Numbered from the stretch's first letter, positions 1 to 8,395 are shown. The stretch is 64,000 nucleotides of DNA from Streptomyces sp. CNQ-509 (GCF_001011035.1 NZ_CP011492.1:4943001-5007000), one strand, 5' to 3'. Numbers and translations: made by a program. Notes: a model not told the origin generated them from the letters alone.

Positions 1-675
1 CGTGACGCGGGTGCGGCCGTCGCGGCCGGGGAGCGCGGGCTGGAGCACGTTGAGGCCCTCGACGATGAGTATGTCGGGGCGCTGCACCTTCAGCCGCTCG
101 CCGGGGACGATGTCGTACGTGAGGTGGTCGTAGACGGGCGCGGTGACCTCGTCCTTCCCGGACTTCACGTCGGCGACGAAGCGGGTCAGCGCGCGGCGGT
201 CGTACGACTCGGGGAAGCCTTTGCGCGCCATCAGCCCGCGGGCTTCGAGTTCGGCGTTGGGCAGCAGGAACCCGTCGGTGGTGACGAGTTCCACGCGCGG
301 GTGCTCGGGCCAGCGCGCGAGCAGCGCCTGGAGCAGCCGCGCGACGGTGGACTTGCCGACGGCCACGCTGCCGGCGACGCCGATGACGAACGGGGTGCCG
401 GCCTGGGGGCCCGCGGTCTCGCCGGGGCCGCGGAGGAAGGTGTGGACGGCGTCCCGCAGGCCGTGGGTGGCGCCGACGTAGAGGTTGAGCAGACGGGAGA
501 GGGGCAGGTAGACCTCCCGCACCTCGTCGAGGTCGATCACGTCGCCGAGGCCGCGCAGCCGCTCGACCTCCGCCGCGGTCAGTGGCAGCGGGGTCCGGTC
601 CCGCAGGGCGCTCCACTCGGCGCGGGAGAGGTCGACGTACGGGGAGGGACTGTGCGTGCTCGTCGGCGAGGCCAC
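1..675 (-). CDS. coaA: Pantothenate kinase type I, partial (C-terminal part outside window)
   Basis: Phosphorylates pantothenate with ATP, the first and controlling step of coenzyme A synthesis in the cytoplasm. The 225 codons present hold the N-terminal region typical of bacterial type I Coa[11 protein letters not shown] near residue 15, the P-loop [12 protein letters not shown] at about residues 98-109, [10 protein letters not shown], and KGFPESYD. The family is about 310-330 residues, so roughly 100 residues lie beyond position 1. The GTG at 675 begins MASPTSTHS; an ATG at 683 is in another frame. The frame is clean and no damage is visible. The gene is transcribed leftward, away from the rest of the window. 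Confidence 0.93.
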   Translation of the reverse strand, partial: MASPTSTHSPSPYVDLSRAEWSALRDRTPLPLTAAEVERLRGLGDVIDLDEVREVYLPLSRLLNLYVGATHGLRDAVHTFLRGPGETAGPQAGTPFVIGVAGSVAVGKSTVARLLQALLARWPEHPRVELVTTDGFLLPNAELEARGLMARKGFPESYDRRALTRFVADVKSGKDEVTAPVYDHLTYDIVPGERLKVQRPDILIVEGLNVLQPALPGRDGRTRVT

Positions 676-791
676 GGGGACATTGTGCGCGGGGGCGCGG
701 GGGGACGCGCGGGCGGGGCGTGTCCTGCCTCTAGGCCGGGGCCGGACGGAGGGTTAGGGTCCGGATGCGTATTCGAATCCAGGGGGCGAGA

Positions 792-1058
792 ATGTCAGTA
801 ATGCAGACGGTTTGGCATGAGAGACGCAGACGGTTCGCGGCGGCGGACGCCCGGCGGCGGCGGGCCCGGGGCGCGCGCGAGGCGTTCGCGGGCCGGGTGA
901 GGGGCGACCTGGCGGCGGAGCTGCCGGATGAGGACCTGGGGGAGGACCTGGTCGAGTCGCTCGACCTGTACCGCATGGGCAGCAAGCCGCGCTGCGAGGA
1001 AGTGGAGTACCTGGACCTGGTGCAGGAGGCGGTGGAACGGATGGCGTGGGGCAGATAG
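792..1058 (+). CDS. Small charged protein of unknown function (88 aa)
   Basis: Not recognised. The protein is rich in Arg, Glu and Asp, begins MSVMQTVWHERRRRF and ends VQEAVERMAWGR, and has no membrane segment or signal peptide. An in-frame ATG at 765 exists, but an AGGGGG Shine-Dalgarno sequence lies five bases before the ATG at 792, which decides the start. The acidic middle (PDEDLGEDLVESLDLYR) and a single Cys in SKPRCEEVEY are the only notable features. It lies between divergent coaA and the end of convergent acpS, 20 bp away. A small cytoplasmic protein conserved in actinomycetes is plausible, but no function is supported. Confidence 0.6.
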   Translation: MSVMQTVWHERRRRFAAADARRRRARGAREAFAGRVRGDLAAELPDEDLGEDLVESLDLYRMGSKPRCEEVEYLDLVQEAVERMAWGR

Positions 1059-1078
1059 CCCCCTCGGTCGCCCCTGGG

Positions 1079-1453
1079 TCATCCTTCGGCGATGACGACG
1101 GCGGAGGCGACGCCGGCGTCGTGGCTCAGCGACACGTGCCAGGTACGCACCCCCAGCTCGGCGGCGCGCGCGGCGACGGTGCCGCGGACGCGGAGGTGGG
1201 GGCGCCCGTTGTCGTACACGCACACCTCGGCGTCGTGCCAGTGCAGCCCGGACGGCGCCCCCAGCGCCTTGGCCAGCGCCTCCTTGGCCGCAAACCGCAC
1301 CGCCAGCGAAGCGACCCCCCGCCGCCCGCCGTCGGGCAGCACCTGCTCCGCGGGCAGAAACAGCCGATCCGCCAGCTCCGGCGTCCGCTCCAACGCCGCC
1401 CCGAACCGCCCCACCTCGGCGACATCGATCCCGACCCCGACGATTCCACTCAT
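1079..1453 (-). CDS. acpS: Holo-[acyl-carrier-protein] synthase AcpS
   Basis: Transfers 4'-phosphopantetheine from CoA to the active-site Ser of acyl carrier proteins, activating fatty acid synthesis and possibly polyketide ACPs. At 124 aa it is the usual AcpS size. It has both family signatures: [12 protein letters not shown] near the N-terminus, with the metal-binding Asp, and [13 protein letters not shown] at about residues 53-65, with the Lys-Glu pair. The start ATG encodes [10 protein letters not shown]; extending upstream only adds Arg-rich out-of-family sequence. acpS is commonly found directly before nnr and alr in the same direction. Here it points the other way and is separated from nnr by a 2.2 kb regulator/methyltransferase cassette. 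Confidence 0.95.
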   Translation of the reverse strand: MSGIVGVGIDVAEVGRFGAALERTPELADRLFLPAEQVLPDGGRRGVASLAVRFAAKEALAKALGAPSGLHWHDAEVCVYDNGRPHLRVRGTVAARAAELGVRTWHVSLSHDAGVASAVVIAEG

Positions 1454-1491
1454 GCGCGGCAGAGTAACGGGTGGGCACGCAGGCGCCGCGA

Positions 1492-1962
1492 TCACGGCAG
1501 CTCCGCACTGTCGGTGCGGCTGCTCACCGTCCCGTACAGGATGACCGCCCAGACGGTCTTGCCGATGCCCCCGGGGCGTGGCGTGACACCCCACGCGTCG
1601 GCCAGCGCATCGACGATCCGGAGCCCCCGGCCCTCCTCTGCGTCGTCGGGTGCGCGGGTGAGAACCGGGGGTGCGGGTTCGGCGTCGTCGACTTCGACTT
1701 GCAGCCGTCCGCCACCGCGGGTGACCCGTACGAAGAAGTGACGGCCGGGTACGTGGCCGTGGCGAACAGCGTTGCCCGCCAGTTCGGCCACGACCTGCAT
1801 GGCGTCCTGGATGGTCGTGGCGTCGACGCCCCAGCCGCCGAGGGTGTCGGCGATGTCCATGCGCGCCAGGTGAGCGGTGCGCGGGCTGGGTACGTACGTG
1901 CGTCCCCAGGTGGTGGACGGAGGGCCCGCGGGGGTGAGGGCGGCGGTGGGCGTGGTGGTCAT
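1492..1962 (-). CDS. ATP-binding regulatory protein of the HATPase_c/RsbW-like family
   Basis: A 156-residue single-domain protein with the GHKL ATPase fold: N-box [10 protein letters not shown], a G1-like [10 protein letters not shown] segment, and G2 box [18 protein letters not shown]. Streptomyces encode dozens of these stand-alone ATPase domains; some act as anti-sigma-factor kinases, and most are uncharacterised. The start at the ATG giving [11 protein letters not shown] is supported by GAGG eight bases upstream. It lies 81 bp downstream of the GntR gene, on the same strand. A palindromic site matching the GntR gene's own upstream site sits 51-72 bp before its start, so GntR control is likely (inference). 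The partner sigma or anti-anti-sigma factor is not visible here. Confidence 0.85.
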   Translation of the reverse strand: MTTTPTAALTPAGPPSTTWGRTYVPSPRTAHLARMDIADTLGGWGVDATTIQDAMQVVAELAGNAVRHGHVPGRHFFVRVTRGGGRLQVEVDDAEPAPPVLTRAPDDAEEGRGLRIVDALADAWGVTPRPGGIGKTVWAVILYGTVSSRTDSAELP

Positions 1963-2012
1963 GGTGCCTCGCTGGAGTGAACGCGGTGAGTAGCGGCGAC
2001 ATGACACATAGT

Positions 2013-2034
2013 GGTCCGGTGGACCGGTCCAGTC
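2013..2034. promoter_or_regulatory. Putative GntR operator A (upstream of ATP-binding protein gene)
   Basis: Contains the perfect 12-bp palindrome TGGACCGGTCCA at 2020-2031, overlapped by GGTCC-N3-GGACC. The 21-bp core matches operator B at 2800-2820 at 19 positions, in inverted orientation. TGGTC/GACCA half-sites are typical of HutC/DasR-type GntR repressors, so the adjacent GntR protein is the likely binder. Confidence 0.65.
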
Positions 2035-2043
2035 GAGCGGCGC

Positions 2044-2775
2044 TCAGCGATCTCCGCCCATCGGGTACTCGTCGCTCCGCTCCCACAACTCCCCGGGCGT
2101 GACGCCCTCTTCGCACACCAGCGGCCTCCCCTCGCCGTCGTACGCCGTGTGCAGGTCCACCGCGACCGCCAGCGGCAGCGAGCGCTCCAGCCGCTCCGCC
2201 TCCACCACCGTGGCCAGCCGGACGCCGACGACGTCGACACCGCGCGTCGGGGTACGGCCGGTCTGCCGGCTGACGTAGTGGGTGGTGCCCTCCGCCAGCG
2301 GCCCCGACTGCGTGAGCCGGGGGCATGCCTCGGCCACGTCCGGGGGAAACCACGCGCTGACGTATGTCAGCGGGGTGTCGTCTTCCAGTACCACCAGCCG
2401 GTCCCTGCGCAGCGCGCGCTCTCCCGGCTCCAGTTCCAGCGCCTGCGCCACGTGCGCCGGGGGCTCCTCGCGTCCGGGGCGCCCCACCCGGCGGAACGGG
2501 TGACCGCCCGCCAGCCGGCTGTTCCCCGAGGCCCGGTGTCCGGCAGGCCGGGCCAACGGGGTGTCCACGACCCGGAAGCCCTGACCCTGCCGCTCCCGGT
2601 CGATCACCCCGTCGAGCCGCAACACGTCCATGGCCTTGATGGCGGTGGCGCGGGAGACGCCCCAGCGCTCGCACAACTCCCGCTGGGAGGGCACCAATGC
2701 GCCCGGCGCCAACTCACCTTCGGTGATCCGTGCGCGGATCCAGTCCGCGATCTGCTCGTACTTCAGCACGGCCAT
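2044..2775 (-). CDS. GntR-family (HutC/UTRA) transcriptional regulator
   Basis: A DNA-binding repressor of 243 aa. An N-terminal winged helix (residues 5-72, with [21 protein letters not shown] as recognition region) is followed by a UTRA ligand-binding domain of about 150 residues containing [20 protein letters not shown] and [19 protein letters not shown]. The ATG start is preceded by GGAGGG. Many UTRA regulators sense small sugars or acids; the ligand here cannot be told. The intergenic region with the divergent methyltransferase holds a TGGACTGGTCCA palindrome, and a 19/21-identical site lies just past its stop, before the next gene. Autoregulation and control of both neighbours are inferred. 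Confidence 0.88.
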   Translation of the reverse strand: MAVLKYEQIADWIRARITEGELAPGALVPSQRELCERWGVSRATAIKAMDVLRLDGVIDRERQGQGFRVVDTPLARPAGHRASGNSRLAGGHPFRRVGRPGREEPPAHVAQALELEPGERALRRDRLVVLEDDTPLTYVSAWFPPDVAEACPRLTQSGPLAEGTTHYVSRQTGRTPTRGVDVVGVRLATVVEAERLERSLPLAVAVDLHTAYDGEGRPLVCEEGVTPGELWERSDEYPMGGDR

Positions 2776-2799
2776 GTGCCCTCCAGGTGACTTCCGTTG

Positions 2800-2820
2800 G
2801 ACTGGACTGGTCCACCGGTC
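2800..2820. promoter_or_regulatory. Putative GntR operator B (gntR / methyltransferase divergent promoter)
   Basis: TGGACTGGTCCA at 2803-2814 lies within a 21-bp block nearly identical to operator A. It sits 25 bp upstream of the GntR start and 20 bp upstream of the methyltransferase start, so one bound dimer could cover both divergent promoters. Confidence 0.65.
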
Positions 2821-2839
2821 AAGGTAGAGCATTGCCGAC

Positions 2840-3658
2840 ATGACTTCCGAGCCCCAAGTCGCGCCCGAGATCCTGCACTTCTACGGCACCGACTTCGACG
2901 AGGCCACCCGGCTGACCGGCACCGCGGACGGACGGTTGGAGCTGGTGCGTACGCGGGAGCTGCTGCGGCGGCATCTGCCCGGGGCGCCGGCCGACGTGAT
3001 CGACGTGGGCGGAGGGCCCGGGGTGCACGCGGCGTGGCTCGCCGGGGACGGGTACCGGGTGCACCTCGTGGACCCGGTGCCCCGGCACGTCGAGGCCGCG
3101 CGCCGGGCCGGGGTGGACGCGGAGGTGGGCGACGCCAGGGCGCTGCGGGCGGCGGACGGTTCGTACGACGTGGCCCTCCTCCTCGGCCCGCTCTATCACC
3201 TGCTGGAGCGCGGCGACCGCGACCGGGCCTTCGCCGAGGCCCGCCGCGTCACCCGGCCGGGGGGTCTCGTCGCGGCGGCGGCGATCGGCCGGTACGCCTC
3301 CGTCTTCGAGCACACGGCGACCACGCTGCTCGCCAAGGACCGCGTCCACGACGCCGTACGCGACATCCTGGCCACCGGCCGCCACGATTCCGGGCGCAAG
3401 GGATTCACCGCCGCGTACTTCCACACGGCCGCGGAGCTGGAGGCCGAACTGCGTGCCGCGGAGCTGAGCGACATCACCGTGTACGGGGTCGAAGGCCCCG
3501 GCTGGGCGCAGCTCAAGGCCGTCGAGCAGCACACGGGGCAGCGGCCGGCCGAGCATCACCCGGCGTTCGAGGCAGCGCTGCGGGCGGCGCGGCTGGCCGA
3601 CGGCCATCCGGACCTGCTGGCCGCCGCGTCCCACCTGCTGGCGGTCGCCCGGCGGTGA
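2840..3658 (+). CDS. Class I SAM-dependent methyltransferase
   Basis: A 272-residue cytoplasmic methyltransferase of unknown substrate. The SAM-binding motif I is VIDVGGGPGVHAAWLA (about residues 53-68), followed by VHLVDPVPRHVEAARRAG (motif II acidic region) and VGDARAL. The segment LLLGPLYHLLERGDRDRA is characteristic of small-molecule methyltransferases of the Methyltransf_11/25 type. It is divergent from the GntR gene with only 64 bp between starts, so it is probably a regulated target. No strong Shine-Dalgarno precedes the ATG (AAGG is 16 bases away), so initiation may be weak. It ends 52 bp before nnr. Small-molecule modification or detoxification is the likeliest role, by inference only. 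Confidence 0.85.
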   Translation: MTSEPQVAPEILHFYGTDFDEATRLTGTADGRLELVRTRELLRRHLPGAPADVIDVGGGPGVHAAWLAGDGYRVHLVDPVPRHVEAARRAGVDAEVGDARALRAADGSYDVALLLGPLYHLLERGDRDRAFAEARRVTRPGGLVAAAAIGRYASVFEHTATTLLAKDRVHDAVRDILATGRHDSGRKGFTAAYFHTAAELEAELRAAELSDITVYGVEGPGWAQLKAVEQHTGQRPAEHHPAFEAALRAARLADGHPDLLAAASHLLAVARR

Positions 3659-3710
3659 GGGCGGCGGGGACGCGGCTGCGGGGCTTTGCGGGGCGGGGGA
3701 GGATGGGGGG

Positions 3711-5192
3711 ATGAGGAGTGCGTACGGGGTGGAGACGGTGCGGCGTGCCGAGGCGGCGCTCATGGCCGGGTTGCCCGAGGGGGCGCTCATGCAGCGCGCC
3801 GCCGCGGGGCTCGCCGCCGCCGCGGCCGGGTTGCTGGGGCGGGTGTACGGGCGGCGGGTGGTGCTGCTCGTGGGGAGCGGGGACAACGGCGGGGACGCGC
3901 TGTACGCCGGGGCGCGGCTGGCGCGGCGCGGGGCGCGGGTGACGGCCGTGCTGCTCCGCCCGGAGCGTACGCACGAGGGCGGGCTCGCCGCCCTGTGGGC
4001 CGTCGGGGGGCGCGTCGTGCCGGCTGAGGAGGGCGGCGACCCGGGGTCGCCCCTGTGCCGCGTGTTCGACCGCGTCGACCTCGTCGTCGACGGCATCGTC
4101 GGCATCGGCGGCTCCGGCGGCCTCCGGCCCGCCGCCGCCGCGCTCATGCGCGTCGTCCGCGACACCGGCGCCCCCGTGCTCGCCGTCGATCTGCCCAGCG
4201 GTGTGGAGGCCGGCACCGGGGAGGTATGGGGCGAGGCCGTGACCGCCGACGCCACCGTGACCTTCGGCACGTACAAGCCCGGGCTCCTCGTCGACCCCGC
4301 CGCCGAGCGGGCCGGGGCGCTGCGGCTCGTGGACATCGGGCTCGGCCCGTACCTGCCCCCGGTGCCCGACCTGGAGGCCCTCCAGCACGCCGACGTCGCC
4401 GCGCTGCTGCCGGAGCCGGCCGCCGAGAGCGACAAGTACCGGCGCGGCGTCGTCGGCGTCGTCGCCGGCTCCGAGCGCTACCCGGGCGCCGCCGTCCTCG
4501 CCGTGGGCGGGGCGCTGCGCGGCGGGGCGGGGGCCGTGCGGTACGTGGGGCCCGCGGCGCGGGCGGTCATCGAGCGGTACCCGGAGACGCTGGTCCACCC
4601 CGGGCCGCCAGGGAAGGCGGGCCGGGTGCAGGCGTGGGTCGTCGGGCCGGGGCTGGGGGACGGGCCCGGTGCGGAGGAGGTGCTGGAGCAGGTGCTCGCC
4701 ACCGACGTGCCGGTGCTGGTCGACGCCGACGGCCTGCGGCTGCTGGACCGGGCACGGGTACGGCGCCGGTCCGCCCCGACGCTGCTCACCCCGCACGCGG
4801 GGGAGGCCGCCGCACTCCTCGGCGTCGACCGGGCCGAGGTCGAGTCCCGCAGGCTCGCCGCCGTGCGGTCGCTGGCCGACGCGTACGGCGCGACCACCCT
4901 GCTCAAGGGCTCCACCACCCTGGTCGCCGACCCCGGCGGCGAACACCCCGTGCGCCAGAACCCCACCGGCACCTCCTGGCTCGCCACCGCCGGCAGCGGC
5001 GACGTCCTCTCCGGCCTCACCGGCTCCCTCCTCGCCGCCGGCCTCGCCGCCCGCGACGCCGGCTCGGCCGGCGCGTACCTCCACGGCCTCGCCGCCCGCA
5101 CCCTCGCCGCCGGCGCCCCGATCACCGCCCACGAACTCCCCGACGCCCTCCCGGCCGTCTGGCGCGACGTCCGCGACATCCGTACAGCCTGA
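3711..5192 (+). CDS. nnr: Bifunctional NAD(P)H-hydrate epimerase / ADP-dependent NAD(P)H-hydrate dehydratase
   Basis: Repairs hydrated NADH and NADPH. The N-terminal YjeF_N domain (residues 1-215) epimerises the R and S hydrates: VGSGDNGGDALYAGARLARRG, DGIVGIGGSG, and AVDLPSGVEAGTG are its hallmarks. The C-terminal carbohydrate-kinase-like domain (about 220-490) dehydrates the S form using ADP: KYRRGVVGVVAGSERYPGAA, LLTPHAGEAAALLG, LLKGSTTLVADP, and the GSGDVLSG nucleotide loop. At 493 aa it is the normal length of the fused enzyme. It is followed 27 bp later by alr on the same strand, the common actinobacterial arrangement, so the two are probably co-transcribed. Confidence 0.95.
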   Translation: MRSAYGVETVRRAEAALMAGLPEGALMQRAAAGLAAAAAGLLGRVYGRRVVLLVGSGDNGGDALYAGARLARRGARVTAVLLRPERTHEGGLAALWAVGGRVVPAEEGGDPGSPLCRVFDRVDLVVDGIVGIGGSGGLRPAAAALMRVVRDTGAPVLAVDLPSGVEAGTGEVWGEAVTADATVTFGTYKPGLLVDPAAERAGALRLVDIGLGPYLPPVPDLEALQHADVAALLPEPAAESDKYRRGVVGVVAGSERYPGAAVLAVGGALRGGAGAVRYVGPAARAVIERYPETLVHPGPPGKAGRVQAWVVGPGLGDGPGAEEVLEQVLATDVPVLVDADGLRLLDRARVRRRSAPTLLTPHAGEAAALLGVDRAEVESRRLAAVRSLADAYGATTLLKGSTTLVADPGGEHPVRQNPTGTSWLATAGSGDVLSGLTGSLLAAGLAARDAGSAGAYLHGLAARTLAAGAPITAHELPDALPAVWRDVRDIRTA

Positions 5193-5219
5193 TCAGGCGG
5201 AGTGCGAGACTGGGTACCG

Positions 5220-6413
5220 ATGAGCGACTCCCCCCTCCGCGCCCGCGCGGAGATCGACCTCACCGCGTACGGCGCGAACATCCGCGCCCTGCGCGGCATC
5301 GCCCCGCGCGCGCAGTTCATGGCCGTCGTCAAGGCCGACGCGTACGGCCACGGGATGCTGCCCTGCGTCCGCGCGGCGCGCGCCGCCGGCGCCGAGTGGA
5401 TCGGGACCGCCACCCCGCGGGAGGCGCTGGACCTGCGCGCCGCCGGCGACCGGGGCCGGATCCTGTGCTGGCTGTGGACGCCCGGCGGGCCGTGGCGGGA
5501 GGCCGTCGAGGCGGACCTCGACATCACCGTCAGCGGCCTGTGGGCGCTGCGCGAACTGCTGCCCGCCGCCCGCGCCGCCGGGCGCACCGCGCGCGTGCAG
5601 CTCAAGGCCGACACCGGCCTCGGCCGCAACGGCTGCCTCGCCGCCGACTGGCCGGAGCTCGTCGCCGCCGCCCGCGCCGCCGAGGCCGAGGGCGCCATCG
5701 AGGTCACCGGCGTCTGGTCGCACTTCGCCTGCGCCGACGAGCCGGGACACCCCTCCGTCCGCAGCCAGCTCGACGCCTTCCACGACGCCCTCGCCGTCGC
5801 CGACCGCGCGGGACTGCGCCCCGAGGTGCGGCACATGGCGAACTCGCCCGCCATGCTCACCCTCCCGGAGGCCCACTTCGACCTCGTCCGGCCCGGGATC
5901 GCGTCGTACGGGCTGTCGCCGAGCCCCGAGGTGGGCGCTCCCGCGGACTTCGGGCTGCGCCCCGTGATGGCGGTCAAGGCGTCGCTGGCGCAGATCAAGG
6001 AGGCGCCGGCCGGCCTCGGTATCTCGTACGGGCACCACTACGTCACCCCGGGCCGGACCACCCTCGCGCTCGTGCCCCTCGGCTACGCCGACGGGGTGCC
6101 GCGGCACGCGTCCGGTACGGGCCCCGTGCTGGTCGCCGGGAAGTGGCGGACGGTCGCGGGGCGGGTCGCGATGGACCAGTTCGTCGTGGACCTGGGCGGG
6201 GACACCGCGGCGGCGGGCGACGAGGCGGTGCTCTTCGGCGCCGGGGACCACGGCGAGCCGACGGCGGAGGACTGGGCGCGGGCGGCGGGCACCATCGGGT
6301 ACGAGATCGTCACGCGGATCGGACCCCGCATACCGCGCGTGTACGTGGGCGGTGCGGGGGATGCCACCCCCATGGACACCGACACGGACCGCCCCGGGCC
6401 CCGCCATGGCTGA
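5220..6413 (+). CDS. alr: Alanine racemase (PLP-dependent)
   Basis: Interconverts L- and D-alanine, supplying D-Ala for peptidoglycan. The pyridoxal-phosphate lysine lies in AVVKADAYGHG near residue 38. The substrate-side region SYGHHYVTPGRTTLALVPLGYADG carries the C-terminal-domain catalytic Tyr, and GRVAMDQFVVDLG is the usual Alr signature. The 397-residue length is normal (about 370-400). The ATG at 5220 (MSDSPLRARAEIDL) is preferred over one six codons upstream because family members begin just before RAxxxIDLxA; no strong ribosome-binding site is seen. The 3' end overlaps the next start by eight bases, implying translational coupling to the hydrolase. Confidence 0.95.
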   Translation: MSDSPLRARAEIDLTAYGANIRALRGIAPRAQFMAVVKADAYGHGMLPCVRAARAAGAEWIGTATPREALDLRAAGDRGRILCWLWTPGGPWREAVEADLDITVSGLWALRELLPAARAAGRTARVQLKADTGLGRNGCLAADWPELVAAARAAEAEGAIEVTGVWSHFACADEPGHPSVRSQLDAFHDALAVADRAGLRPEVRHMANSPAMLTLPEAHFDLVRPGIASYGLSPSPEVGAPADFGLRPVMAVKASLAQIKEAPAGLGISYGHHYVTPGRTTLALVPLGYADGVPRHASGTGPVLVAGKWRTVAGRVAMDQFVVDLGGDTAAAGDEAVLFGAGDHGEPTAEDWARAAGTIGYEIVTRIGPRIPRVYVGGAGDATPMDTDTDRPGPRHG

Positions 6414-7707
6414 CCCCCTCGCCACCCCCGTCCCCGTCTCCGGACCCGGCGGCTGGGCGAGGGCCGGCCGGCGCGCCGGTATCGCCGGCGTCGCCATCGG
6501 CGTGCTCGCCGCCGGGGCCGCCGCGGGCGTGGCCGTGGAGCGCCTGGCGATGGGCCGCGACGTACGCCGCAGGGCCCGGCAGGCGCTCGACGCGGCCGGT
6601 CCGTACGGCACCTTCCGCGGCACCTCGGGCACGGCCGTCGCGGACGACGGCACCGAGCTGTACTACGAGATCGAGGAGGCGGACGACTTCCCGCCCGTAC
6701 TCCCCGACGGCACACCCCCCGATCCGCTGACCGCCGCCCCCCGCCGCCGGCGCCGCCGCTTCGCGGGACGCCGCGACCCCGCGCCGCTCACCGTCGTCTT
6801 CTGCCACGGCTACTGCCTCACCCAGGACTCCTGGCACTTCCAGCGCGCCGCGCTCCGCGGCCGTGTCCGCACCGTCTACTGGGACCAGCGCAGCCACGGC
6901 CGCTCCGCCCGCGGCATCTCCCAGCTCGCCGGCGACGAGCCGGTCACCATCGACCAGCTCGGCCGCGACCTCAAGGCCGTCGTCGACGCCGCCGCCCCCG
7001 AGGGCCCGCTGCTGCTCGTCGGGCACTCGATGGGCGGCATGACGATCATGGCCTTCGCCGACCAGTTCCCCGACGCGGTACGGGACCGGGTGGCCGGCGC
7101 CGCGTTCCTCGGCACCTCCGCGGGCGACCTCGGCCGGGTGACGTTCGGGCTGCCCGCGGCCGGCGCCTGGGCGGTACGGCACTTCGTGCCCGGCGTCCTG
7201 AAGGCCCTCGGCAGCCGCGCCGAGCTGGCCGAGCGCGGCCGGCAGGCGACGGCCGACCTCTTCGCGGGGATCATCAAGCACTACTCGTTCGGCACCGAGG
7301 GCGTCGACCCGGGCGTCGCGCGCTTCGCCGAGCGGCTGCTGGAGAGCACGCCGATAGACGTGGTCGCCGAGTTCTACCCGGCGTTCGCGGCGCACGAGAA
7401 GGACGAGGCGCTCGCGCTCCTCCGCGACCTCCCCGGGCTCGTCCTCGTCGGCGACCGCGACATGGTCACGCCCCCGGAGCACAGCGAGCGGATCGCCGCG
7501 CGGCTGCCCGGCGCCACGTTCGAGGTCATCGAGGACGCCGGGCACCTGGCCATGCTGGAGCGCCCGGAACGGGTGAACGACGCGCTGGCCGCGCTGCTCG
7601 CCCGCGCGGGCGAGCGGCTGCCCACCGGGCCCGGGCCGGAGCCGGGGGTGGGACCGGGGGCGGGGCCCGTACGGCGGCCGCGCGGCACGTCGCGCCGGAC
7701 CCTCTAG
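6406..7707 (+). CDS. Alpha/beta-fold hydrolase, membrane-anchored
   Basis: A 433-residue serine hydrolase. The N-terminus carries one hydrophobic segment (about residues 20-45, AGIAGVAIGVLAAGAAAG) that may anchor it in the membrane. The catalytic core shows the oxyanion region FCHGYCLTQDSWHFQR, the YWDQRSHGRS strand, the nucleophile elbow GHSMGGMT, Asp in LVGDRDMVTPPEH, and His in DAGHLAMLERPE. Its substrate is unknown. Its start overlaps the end of alr by eight bases. Placement between alr and tsaE is seen in many actinomycetes, though no functional tie is established. The stop codon TAG lies inside the left arm of a long inverted repeat. Confidence 0.88.
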   Translation: MADPLATPVPVSGPGGWARAGRRAGIAGVAIGVLAAGAAAGVAVERLAMGRDVRRRARQALDAAGPYGTFRGTSGTAVADDGTELYYEIEEADDFPPVLPDGTPPDPLTAAPRRRRRRFAGRRDPAPLTVVFCHGYCLTQDSWHFQRAALRGRVRTVYWDQRSHGRSARGISQLAGDEPVTIDQLGRDLKAVVDAAAPEGPLLLVGHSMGGMTIMAFADQFPDAVRDRVAGAAFLGTSAGDLGRVTFGLPAAGAWAVRHFVPGVLKALGSRAELAERGRQATADLFAGIIKHYSFGTEGVDPGVARFAERLLESTPIDVVAEFYPAFAAHEKDEALALLRDLPGLVLVGDRDMVTPPEHSERIAARLPGATFEVIEDAGHLAMLERPERVNDALAALLARAGERLPTGPGPEPGVGPGAGPVRRPRGTSRRTL

Positions 7708-7766
7708 GGCCTGTCGTCAATCTCGCGTCGTTCGACCGCAGGCGCGGGATTGACGACAGGCCCTAG
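7704..7766. repeat. Long inverted repeat between hydrolase and tsaE (terminator or MITE-like)
   Basis: A perfect 19-bp arm (7704-7722) is repeated in inverse at 7748-7766. It extends inward by CGCG pairs to a 24-bp stem with a single T-G pair and a 15-base loop. The left arm includes the TAG stop of the hydrolase; the right arm ends 11 bp before tsaE. The stem is too long and too exact for an ordinary Streptomyces terminator and resembles short terminal-repeat elements, but it would also terminate transcription. Confidence 0.7.
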
Positions 7767-7777
7767 CATCCAGTGCC

Positions 7778-8308
7778 ATGAGCGCCGCCATGACCACCAC
7801 CGCCGTCCAGTTGACCGTCGAGTCGCCCGAGCAGATGCAGGAGCTGGGCCGCCGGCTGGCCGCCGTGCTGCGCGCCGGGGACCTCGTGCTGCTCACCGGG
7901 GCGCTGGGCGCGGGCAAGACGACGCTCGCGCGCGGGCTGGGGGCGGGGCTCGGGGTGCGGGGGGCGGTGACGTCGCCGACGTTCGTCATCGCGCGCGTGC
8001 ACCCGTCGGTCTCGGGCGGGCCGCCGCTGGTCCACGTCGACGCCTACCGGCTGGGCGGCGGTCTGGAGGAGATGGAGGACCTGGACCTCGACGTGTCGCT
8101 GCCGGAGTCGGTCGTGGTCGTGGAGTGGGGCGAGGGCAAGGTCGAGGAACTGGCCGAGGACCGGCTGCACGTCGTCATCGAGCGCCGCACGGGCGGCGCG
8201 CCCGAGGAGGAAGCGGACGCCGCCGAGGCGGACGTACGGCGCGTCACCGTCACCGGCGTCGGCGAGCGCTGGGCGCACGGCGCGCTGGCCGCGCTCGCCC
8301 GCACCTGA
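7778..8308 (+). CDS. tsaE: tRNA threonylcarbamoyladenosine biosynthesis ATPase TsaE
   Basis: The ATPase subunit that supports the TsaB-TsaD complex in making N6-threonylcarbamoyladenosine (t6A) at position 37 of ANN-decoding tRNAs. Walker A is TGALGAGKTTLARGLG (about residues 40-55). TSPTFVIARVH and VHVDAYRLG are the TsaE signatures, and VVVVEWGEGKVEEL holds the conserved Glu-Trp. At 176 aa it is slightly longer than E. coli TsaE (153), the excess being an acidic Ala/Glu stretch near the C-terminus. The ATG at 7778 starts MSAAMTTTAVQL; a second ATG five codons in is possible. A long inverted repeat ends 11 bp upstream, so a promoter inside or beyond it is needed. Confidence 0.94.
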   Translation: MSAAMTTTAVQLTVESPEQMQELGRRLAAVLRAGDLVLLTGALGAGKTTLARGLGAGLGVRGAVTSPTFVIARVHPSVSGGPPLVHVDAYRLGGGLEEMEDLDLDVSLPESVVVVEWGEGKVEELAEDRLHVVIERRTGGAPEEEADAAEADVRRVTVTGVGERWAHGALAALART

Positions 8309-8333
8309 ACAGCAGTGCTGGACGTTCCGACAA

Positions 8334-8358
8334 ATATGCCGACGCGCTGTCGGCATAT
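8334..8358. promoter_or_regulatory. 10-bp inverted repeat after tsaE, possible operator or terminator
   Basis: ATATGCCGAC at 8334-8343 and its exact complement at 8349-8358 flank a 5-base loop. It starts 25 bp past the tsaE stop and ends 37 bp before the small gene at 8396. It is AT-rich at its ends and has no T tract, so a dimeric operator is as likely as a terminator. Confidence 0.45.
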
Positions 8359-8395
8359 CGTTGCTCCAGGTCGGCGGGCGTGGTCCCATGGGCGT

